Shown here piece by piece: positions 1-5,732 of a DNA stretch of 10,843 nt. Source of the DNA: Baffinella frigidus (lineage: Eukaryota > Cryptophyceae > Cryptomonadales > Baffinellaceae). Under the pieces are notes generated by a model. It was not told the DNA's origin. It ran no database searches and saw nothing but the letters and a program-made list of their open reading frames with translations. Each line of letters opens with the position of its first letter. The stretch's first letter is position 1. A program made the position numbers and the translations under genes. Location: NCBI GenBank assembly GCA_026770585.1, contig MU646325.1, forward strand, positions 326,911 to 337,753. Reading direction: 5' to 3'.

Positions 1-144
1 TTGGAGTTTGGGGTTTTGGGTTTGGGGTTTGGGGTTTGGGATTTGGGGTTTGGGGTTTGGGGTTTGGGGTTTGGGGTTTGGGGTTTGGGGTGTGGGGTTT
101 GAGGTTTGGGGTTTAGGGTTCAGGGGTTAGGGTTTGGGAATTAC
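1..144. repeat. Degenerate telomere-type array (TTTGGGG/TTTAGGG)
   Basis: Tandem 7-bp units, mainly TTTGGGG with some TTTAGGG. On the minus strand they start right at the donor of exon 9, so this is the first part of an intron that continues outside the window. Confidence 0.9.
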
Positions 145-209
145 GTGTGGGTGCAGTAGTATGCAAGAGCAAGCATGCCGGTGTAGTCCTCGACGATGTT
201 GTTGAGGCC
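145..209 (-). CDS. Minus-strand gene, exon 9
   Basis: The acceptor CCACAG lies at the array edge. The exon encodes GLNNIVEDYTGMLALAYYCT then H and two bases, with donor GTAATT leading into another telomere-like array that reaches base 1. The gene is therefore incomplete in this window. If the donor is not used, the frame reads one Thr and then a TAA stop, so exon 9 could alternatively be terminal. Confidence 0.7.
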
Positions 210-3200
210 CTGTGGTTTGGGGTTTAGGGTTTAGGGTGTGGGGTTTAGGGTTTAGGGTTTAGGGTGTGGAGTTTGGGGTTTAGCGTTTAGGGTTGAGTGT
301 TCAGTGTTCAGGGTTCAAGGGTGAGGGTTTGGGATAAGGGTTTAGGGTAAGAACCGTGCAGTTGAAGAGTGTCCCGATGTGTGCGTTGGAGAGCAGACAC
401 GACCCGCAGCATTGCTGCCAGTTTGCAGGGGGGGGTTAATGGATTGTGAAACACAACCGGATAGGCTGAGTGCCATGCGTCCCGACACCCATCACATCTG
501 CGATTGAACCTGTGGTTGAACCTGTGGAAATCTGATTGAACCTATGGAAATTTGACACTTTCAATTTCCCGCAGCGTTGATACCAGAGCAGCACCATACC
601 ACGCGGCCAGTGAGCACTCGAATCAAAATCTACTACTGGCAGCAATCAAATCAGAGCAGGCTGCTCCGGCAGCGTTGCTGACAGGCAGACCCGCCTGCAT
701 TTCTGACAGAGATCCACGCAGCCTGCCAGCCATCAACTCTATCTACTACTGTCAGCGATTCAATCTGGCACGTTCAGCCTTGGAGAACAGGCAGCTCCGG
801 CAGCATTGCGGGCAGGCAGAGCACTACCTGGCCCAAGAGGCATCACATCTTCCACTCTCAGCGATTCAATCTGCAACGTTCAGCCTTGGACGGCAAACGG
901 CACGCCAGGCAACATTCACGAGGGGGGTTCGAAGAATGCCAGCGCTGCCTCAGTCTGGTTGACTGACCGTTTTCACGCCACAGCCGTTGACGGTTTTGTA
1001 CAACAAAACAGGGAAACGAACTTCCAGTCTCCTCAGAATGCGGAAACCAGATGAACTGAGGCAGAGCTAGACAGTTTGTATGTGGATGTGCATGCTTCTT
1101 CGAGCTAGAGTTTCGACAAAGGGTGTACCGCGGTGACGTTCTCGGCCACGGTGACGTTTTCGCACTGCGTGTCCGCGTCCGGGAGCGAGTTCCCGAACCT
1201 GGTTTAGGGTTTGGGGGTTGGGGTTTAGGGTTTGGGGTTTGGGGTTGAGGATTTGGGGATTAGGGTTTAGTGTTGAGGGGTTAGGGTCTAGGGTTGAGGG
1301 TTTAGGTTTCCAGGATTTAAGGTTTAGGGTTTAGGGTTTAGGGTTTAGGGTTTAGGGTTTAGGGTTTAGGGTTTAGGGTTTAGGGTTTAGGGTTCCGGGT
1401 TTCGGGTTTCGGGTTTCGGGTTTCGGGTGTAGGGTTGAGGGTTCCCGAACCGATCCCGCGTATCGCACTCGTGCTTGATCCAGGGGTTGGAGGACTCGAC
1501 GTAGTAGGGTTGCACCCCCTGGTGTAGGGTTTTGGGTTTAGGGTTTGATTTTTGATGTTCGGGGGTTTGGGGTTTGGGGTTTAGGGTTTGTGGTTTGGGG
1601 TTTGGGGTTTGGGATTTAGGGGTAAGGGATTAGGATTTAGGGTTTAGGGTTTAAGGTTCAGGGTTCAGTGTTCAGTGTTCAGTGTCCAGGGTGCAGGTTT
1701 GAGTGTTGAGTGTTGAGTGTTGAGTGTTGAGTGTTGAGTGTTGAGTGTTGAGTGTTGAGTATTGAGGGTCGAGGGTTTAGGGTTTAGGGTTTAGGGTTTA
1801 GGGTTTAGGATTTAAGGTTTAGGGTTTAGGGGTACCCCGGAGCCAGTGTCGACGAGTCCGAGGGGGAACTTGGGCGTGTCGGCGCAGTACCTGGTTTTGG
1901 GTTTCGGGTTTTGGGTTTCGGGTTTTGGGTTTCGGGTTTTGGGTTTTTGGTTTTGGGCTTTGGGTTTAGGGTCTAGGGTCTAGGGTTTAGGGTGTAAGGT
2001 TTAGGGTTCAGGGTTTAGGGTTCAGGGCTTGGGGTTGAGGGTTTAGGGTTCATGGTGCATGGTTCAGGGTTCAGGGTTCAGGGTGTAGGGTGTATTGTTA
2101 AGGGTTCGGGTGTTAGGTTGTATGGTTTAGGGTTTCGGGTTTCGGGTGTAGGGTGTGTGGCGTTACCACTGGCGCGTGCCGTAGAGCGTGGGCATGTTGC
2201 CCCCGAACTGCGAAGGATCCACTCGCTGCCACCAGTCGACCGGCCAGTCGGGACGGTCCTGGAGGAGGGGGCGCGGGTGTGTAAAGCGACTGTCAACTTC
2301 ATTCTACCAACTTCATACTACCAACTTCATTCTTCCAACTTCATTCTACCAACTTCATTCTACCAACTTCATTCTATCACGCAAGATCCACTCTTTGCCA
2401 CCAGTCCACCGGCCAGTCAGGACGGTCCTGAGTGTGGGCCGTATGTTGAGAGCCTGGGTACTAAGATTAACTGCGAGGGGTCTACCCGCTGCCACCAGTC
2501 GAGTGGCCAATCGGGTCGGTCCTAGAGAGAGGCGCGGGTGTGTAAAGCGACTGCCGAATTTCGGCGTCAAAACGAATTTCCCACTTCGAAACCAAAAAAA
2601 TATCTACGAGGCTGAGGGGGGCGAGGAATTCTAGCTCTTCCTCAGGTGGGTTGGGTTGGCCGACTATTCTTCAGTTGACATGTGCGGTGCATATCGGTCA
2701 ACTTTGCAGCGGAAAAGAGCCCGGGCTCACCAAATAGGCGGGCCCAAACAGACTGAGACAGAGCGAGGGGTTACCTCGCCAGGCTGAGACAGACTGAGAC
2801 AGACTGAGACAGAGTAGACTCGGTAGACTGAGACAGCGCGAGGGGGCTACCGAAAGGCGGACGCATGTCCCGAGGGTGCACGTGTAGTAGTCGTCCGTCC
2901 CGAGGCACGGTTCCATCTCTTTCGATCCGCCGTAGCATGTGTAGATGAAGGGCGGCGGGACCGCCCAGTCGATCCACCGAAGCCGGCACTGCGAGTCAAA
3001 ACGGTTTTATTGGAGCCATTACCCGGATTTCCCAACCGAACTCTCGCTTGGATGCAGGATGCTGCATCCAAGTGCCGGGCGAGGTCAATAATTATTAATT
3101 ATTGAATTATCCATGATCCGGCAGGGCGAGGTCGCGTGGTTCTCATCAGTCTTCTGCTGGGTATGTACACGTATACCACTGGGTCTGCATACGTCATTGT

Positions 3201-5219
3201 GGCGCCGTGTTCGGAGTTCCCAATCCTACACGCCTACCTGTACTACCCACAACCGCCCGGTCGATTCACCGGAGGCGGTATTGGTAAGGGTCGAGGGTTG
3301 GTGGTTAAGAGAGAGAGATTGATTGATAGATTGATTGAGGGAGAGAGAGAGAGAGCGCGCGCGCGTGGGAGGGAGGGAGAGAGGGAGAGAGGGAGAGAGG
3401 GAGAGAGGGAGAGAGACAATTTAGATAGGAACTCCGCACCAGCGCTCTAATACAAAGAGCATCTAAATGTATATGACAAGGAGCCCAAAATAACTGAGGC
3501 AGCGCTAGGCTGTGCGAGGCGAATGGGGGAGGACTTGCTGATTCACGTAGGCGGAGGGCACAAGTTGACATGCTGGGTCTGCGGTACAAATCCGCCAACT
3601 TTGGAGCGAAAAAGAGTCCGGGCTCACCAAACTGGTGAGCCCAAATAGACTGAGACAGAGCTAGGAGAAGGGGGGCAGGACCTGCTGGTTGACGTAGGCG
3701 GAGTCGACGTTGGCGTAGGCGGACAAGTCTGAGATCGAGAGCAGCGCGTGTGGCACGCCCGCACGCTGCGCCGCATCCTGCAAAAGGGGAAGGGGGGTGA
3801 GGGTCGAAAGGAACGGAACACACCGAGACGGGCGGGCGGCACGCTGCCCCCACGGGCTTGTGCGGCACGCTGCGCCGCATCCTGTGGGGAGGAGGGTTGA
3901 GGTTGAGGGTGTATGGTGTATTTTATCCAGGTTTTCCTTGGGGTGACAGCGGTCAGGTTAGCGTAGGCGGAGAGATCCGAGATCGAGAGGAGCGCGTGCG
4001 GCACGCCCGCTCGCTGCGCCGCATCCTGCAAAGAGCTTAGAGATGGGAATATATAATTTAAGCCTCTAAGTTCGCTGGAGACAGGGGTTTGAAGCCGGAA
4101 ATGTCAGCTTGCAAGGTGGTGTTGTTCGGCAAGTGCGAAAGTTGGTGCGATCTGGGACTCCCAGGCGATTGGTATCGGCTGCATCGCCTTGGCGGCGGTG
4201 TTGCTCGGCAAGTGCTTAAGTTGCTGCATCGTCGGCAATCGGAGTAACAACCTCCGGTGGCACCTTCTCGGTCCTGAAGGTGCCACCGGAGTAACAACCT
4301 CTCTCCGGATTCTCAACCGCGTAGACCATCTAGCTCGGTCTCAGTCTATTTGGGCGCACCATCTTGGTGAGCCCGGGCTCATTTACGCTCCAACGTTGCC
4401 GGATTTGTAACGCAAAGCCAGCATACCAACTTTCGAAATGTCGGGCAACCCGAGTGAGGCAGAGCTAGAGTGAGACAGAGTGCGTGGCGTTGCAGTTTGA
4501 GTGTCGACGGGGTTGAGGAAGTGGGCTGCTTCCACGTTCACATTTTCCCGGAACAGGAGTTCGGGGAGGCAGACCTGTTCCGACGAAACACACGTTCGGA
4601 GCAGCTGCGCCTTTTGGTACACATCCACGCACTCCCCCAGAATGGGCCGCGCCACCACGGCTTCCAAGCAGCGCTTCTTCGGCTCAGCTGTTTCTCCTTC
4701 GCGCCGCGCCCCCCCGATCAGCGCCTCCAGGACCTCGTCCAGGCCCTCGACGTCGGACGCTGCGTTCGCCCCTTCGCGGAGGAGCGGGTCGGTGCGCGCC
4801 GCCAGCTGCTGCGATGTGGATCGGCGAGAAAGGTCTTGGCAAGCGGCTCGCCCGAGACCGCAGCAGACAAGAGCGGTGAAGAGAGACACGGCTGCAAGCC
4901 TCGCGAAGCCCCGTGTCCAACGCCGCGAACACTCTGTCCCCGTCCGTCGTCGGCTGTGTGCCCGCCCGCCCAGTTTGAACCAGCCTGGGCTATTTTGCCG
5001 CGGCAGACCCTCTTGATAGCACGTTGCACACTGATCTGCGCTGCGCATCTCGGAAAGGCCAAGGTATTGCGCGCTCCACATCCCACCGTCGTTATTCGCC
5101 CGGCGGACCGCCGCCCCGTTGGACCCCCCATCGTCGCCCCATCGTTTTTCTCTTTTTCCTGACCTGCTGGGTCTCCACCACTCCCAATCCGGCAGCGGCA
5201 GTCCAGCCATCGCCACCAC
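145..5219 (-). CDS. Unrecognised cysteine-rich secreted or membrane protein gene (9 exons; 3' end outside window)
   Basis: I do not recognise this family. Nine in-phase exons on the minus strand can be joined: about 5219-4509, 3777-3682, 2988-2851, 2258-2167, 1890-1836, 1518-1451, 1198-1129, 414-355 and 209-145. Each has an AG acceptor and a GT donor, and all phases agree. The product is rich in Cys, Trp and Tyr, with pairs such as QCCGSC and three N-glycosylation sequons (NVT, NVT, NCT). A hydrophobic stretch (LAAVSLFTALVCCGLG) lies in the first exon and could be a signal peptide or anchor. Together these suggest an extracellular, disulfide-bonded protein. The start codon is unresolved and the stop lies before base 1. 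Support is purely internal: compositional contrast with the repeat-filled introns, splice signals and phase agreement. Confidence 0.75.
210..354. repeat. Telomere-type array forming a complete 145-bp intron (between minus exons 8 and 9)
   Basis: Almost every base from the donor (GTTCTTACCCTAAACCC, minus strand) to the acceptor (AAACCACAG) is a degenerate TTTAGGG unit, including TTCAGGG and TGTGGGG variants. Confidence 0.85.
355..414 (-). CDS. Minus-strand gene, exon 8 (Cys-rich)
   Basis: The acceptor is ACTGGCAG. The exon encodes 20 residues, QCCGSCLLSNAHIGTLFNCT, phase 0 at both ends, with donor GTTCTT running into CCCTAAACCC repeats. It contains an NCT sequon and four cysteines. Confidence 0.72.
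415..1128. repeat. Intron between minus exons 7 and 8, with diverged tandem repeats
   Basis: No exon is supported. A 32-bp segment (CAGCGATTCAATCTG...) occurs at 753-784 and 859-890 with two mismatches. A motif CTCCGGCAGC-TTGC occurs at 664 and 795, with a looser relative at 566. These resemble the 5' edge of exon 8. At 1055-1071 lies ACTGAGGCAGAGCTAGA, an end of the CTAGCTC repeat family. Confidence 0.6.
1129..1198 (-). CDS. Minus-strand gene, exon 7 (two N-glycosylation sequons)
   Basis: The acceptor is AAACCAG at the array edge. The exon completes Arg, then reads FGNSLPDADTQCENVTVAEN then VTA, with donor GTACAC, phase 0. NVT occurs twice, consistent with a lumenal or extracellular segment. 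Confidence 0.78.
1199..1450. repeat. Telomere-type array forming a complete 252-bp intron, with 11-bp flanking direct repeats
   Basis: It contains ten perfect TTTAGGG units (1323-1392) followed by a block of TTTCGGG units. The 11-mer GTTCCCGAACC occurs at 1189-1199 and 1441-1451, overlapping both splice junctions of the minus-strand gene. Confidence 0.92.
1451..1518 (-). CDS. Minus-strand gene, exon 6
   Basis: The acceptor is ACACCAG at the array edge. The exon reads GVQPYYVESSNPWIKHECDT then RD and CG of an Arg codon. The donor is GTTCGGG, phase 2, and lies within an 11-bp sequence repeated exactly at the start of the next exon. Confidence 0.78.
1519..1835. repeat. Telomere-type array forming a complete 317-bp intron
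   Basis: It is a mosaic of TTTGGGG, TTTAGGG, GTTCAGT and a run of about nine GTTGAGT units (1692-1765), then perfect TTTAGGG. The variant blocks suggest local expansion of single mutated units. It spans donor to acceptor between minus exons 5 and 6. Confidence 0.88.
1836..1890 (-). CDS. Minus-strand gene, exon 5
   Basis: The acceptor AAACCAG is formed by the edge of a telomere-like array. The first G completes Trp. The exon then reads YCADTPKFPLGLVDTGSG, with donor GTACCCC followed at once by CTAAACCC repeats. It sits as an island of complex sequence between two arrays. Confidence 0.78.
1891..2166. repeat. Telomere-type array forming a complete 276-bp intron
   Basis: It begins with alternating TTTTGGG/TTTCGGG units, then TTTAGGG and TTCAGGG variants, and ends near the donor GTAACG of minus exon 4. 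Only a few bases at each end are not repeat-like. Confidence 0.88.
2167..2258 (-). CDS. Minus-strand gene, exon 4
   Basis: The acceptor is CCTCCTCCAG. The exon encodes DRPDWPVDWWQRVDPSQFGG then NMPTLYGTRQ and TG of a Trp codon, with donor GTAACG, phase 2. Two decayed copies of its first half lie upstream in transcription (about 2388-2423 and 2489-2525). Confidence 0.78.
2294..2379. repeat. 14-bp minisatellite (AACTTCATTCTACC)
   Basis: About six tandem units with single-base variants lie between two copies of minus exon 4. They may mark slippage or recombination tied to the exon duplication. Confidence 0.9.
2388..2527 (-). pseudogene. Two decayed copies of minus exon 4
   Basis: On the minus strand both copies retain the DRPDWP(V/L)DWWQRVD coding sequence: one at about 2489-2525 and one at about 2388-2423. 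Each loses the exon's second half. The GGCGCGGGTGTGTAAAGCGACTG flank that follows the full exon (2270-2292) recurs at 2531-2553, so the duplicated unit included intron sequence. Confidence 0.85.
2675..2845 (+). repeat. CTAGCTC-family element copy 1, with expanded end
   Basis: It matches copies at 3562-3664 and 4331-4432 (inverted) through AGTTGACATG, GGGCTCACCAAA and CCCAAACAGACTGAGACAGAGC. The last motif is expanded here into several AGACTGAGAC units up to about 2845. Confidence 0.75.
2851..2988 (-). CDS. Minus-strand gene, exon 3 (Cys/Trp/Tyr-rich)
   Basis: The acceptor is ACTCGCAG. The exon encodes CRLRWIDWAVPPPFIYTCYG, then GSKEMEPCLGTDDYYTCTLG, then TC. The donor is either GTCCGC (exon ends 2863) or GTAGCC (exon ends 2851); both keep phase 0. 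Five cysteines in about 42 residues suggest a disulfide-stabilised ectodomain. Confidence 0.72.
3047..3072. other. Perfect 11-bp hairpin
   Basis: CTTGGATGCAG and CTGCATCCAAG are separated by GATG. It lies in the minus-strand intron about 60 bp upstream of the exon 3 acceptor. Function unknown. Confidence 0.7.
3304..3416. repeat. GA-rich microsatellite
   Basis: Imperfect GA and GGGA units. In the minus-strand transcript this is a long CT-rich tract inside the intron between exons 2 and 3. Confidence 0.9.
3562..3664 (+). repeat. CTAGCTC-family element copy 2, with perfect hairpin
   Basis: About 103 bp similar to the copies at 2675 and 4331. The centre GGGCTCACCA-AAC-TGGTGAGCCC (3620-3642) is a perfect 10-bp stem. 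A lone right-end fragment (GAGCCCAAAATAACTGAGGC) lies at 3483-3511. Confidence 0.75.
3682..3777 (-). CDS. Minus-strand gene, exon 2
   Basis: The acceptor is CTTTTGCAG. The exon encodes 32 residues, DAAQRAGVPHALLSISDLSA then YANVDSAYVNQQ, with donor GTCCTG, phase 0 at both ends. Two partial copies of its 5' part lie upstream in transcription, at 4025 and 3881. This copy is the only complete one. Confidence 0.75.
3860..4025 (-). pseudogene. Partial copies of minus exon 2
   Basis: The copy starting at 4025 has its own TTTGCAG acceptor and codes DAAQRAGVPHALLSISDLSA then YAN before diverging near 3957. A shorter copy starts at 3881 with acceptor CCCACAG and keeps only DAAQRA. The longer copy could still be spliced as an alternative exon. 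Confidence 0.8.
4252..4291. other. Perfect 16-bp hairpin
   Basis: CTCCGGTGGCACCTTC (4252-4267) and its exact reverse complement (4276-4291) are separated by 8 bases. GGAGTAACAACCTC occurs at both 4241 and 4288. It lies in the first intron of the minus-strand gene, next to an 80-bp diverged direct repeat (TCGGCAAGTGC at 4126 and 4205). Confidence 0.8.
4330..4469 (-). mobile_element. CTAGCTC-family element copy 3 (MITE-like, complete ends)
   Basis: This inverted copy has recognisable terminal inverted repeats: CTAGCTCGGTCTCAGTC at 4331 against CTAGCTCTGCCTCACTC (minus strand) ending near 4469, with three mismatches in 17. The length of about 140 bp and lack of coding capacity fit a non-autonomous foldback element. 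No clear target duplication was seen. Confidence 0.6.
4509..5219 (-). CDS. Minus-strand gene, exon 1 (open block with hydrophobic segment)
   Basis: The open frame runs from the first ATG at 5219 to a likely donor GTCGAC after CTCAACCCC. About 105 residues in lies the hydrophobic stretch LAAVSLFTALVCCGLGRAAC, followed by a charged helical region (EGLDEVLEALIGG) and a Cys-bearing segment (RCLEAVV, GECVDVYQKAQLLRTC, EQVCLPELLF). Translation from the first ATG would put the hydrophobic segment too deep for an ordinary signal peptide. In-frame Met codons at residues 47 and 58, or an upstream exon, are alternatives. The 5' part of this block may be untranslated. Confidence 0.55.
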
Positions 5220-5639
5220 CTCACCTCAGCGAGATCAGCAAGCTAGAGGAAGGCACTGGGCGGGCGGTAAGCAGACGGGAGCGGGGAGAAGGCGGAAGAC
5301 CCGCCGTTCGTTTGTCGTTTCTTAAGTCGATTCGTCAACTTTTGACAAGGATCCGGTCAAGAATCCGAAATCCGGAAATCTCGAAATCCGGGTAGTGCCA
5401 CATCCTCACCTCGGATCGTCCTCCGACCCTCCTTCCCCTCTCTGGATCCGAGACCCCAATGTACGTTCGCCAACAGCAATCCCGCGATTGCTCTCCCAGC
5501 CCGATCTGCAACCCCCAACCCCTGAGCGTTGCTTCACGGTGGGTGATCAGAGGTCCGCATGTACAGAGTTTGACCAAAGACTCTCTGACCACTGAGATCC
5601 TTAACGAGGCAGCACCTCCCACACACCAGGAACACGACG
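5220..5639. promoter_or_regulatory. Divergent intergenic control region
   Basis: This stretch separates the two divergent genes and must hold both promoters and the 5' leader of the PDI gene, if the minus-strand start at 5219 is right. I see no clear TATA box. A short cluster of near-repeats of CCGAAATCCGG / CGAAATCCGG lies at 5365-5393 and could be a binding-site cluster. No coding segment is supported here. Confidence 0.5.
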
Positions 5640-5732
5640 ATGCGGGCGGCGCTTCTCGCGCTCCTGCTCATCGTCGCCGCGGCGGGATGCAGCGCCCAGG
5701 AAGACCAGGCAGATCTCAAGGCGCAGATGCAG
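5640..5732 (+). CDS. PDI exon 1: start codon and signal peptide
   Basis: The exon encodes 31 residues beginning MRAALLALLLIVAAAGCSAQ, a short basic N-terminus followed by a hydrophobic core and small residues suitable for signal peptidase cleavage near GCSA-QED. The ATG has an A at -3, a good initiation context. The exon ends CAG followed by donor GTAGCTT, in phase 0. Confidence 0.9.

Noticed and set aside
1-2160. True chromosome end (telomere)
   Set aside because: The arrays are degenerate, interrupted by phase-matched exons and split into separate tracts, so they are interstitial.
2052-2525. Open frames across telomere-like repeats and exon 4 copies, plus strand
   Set aside because: They are made of translated repeat units (GFRV-type) and the reverse of real exons, with no start context or domain.
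3305-3880. Minus-strand open frame of 191 codons ending in LSLSPSLPPS
   Set aside because: It runs through a GA microsatellite, a dispersed repeat and exon 2 in the wrong frame.
4470-5162. Plus-strand open frame of 230 codons
   Set aside because: It is the antisense shadow of the GC-rich minus-strand first exon, which has the hydrophobic segment and a fitting donor.
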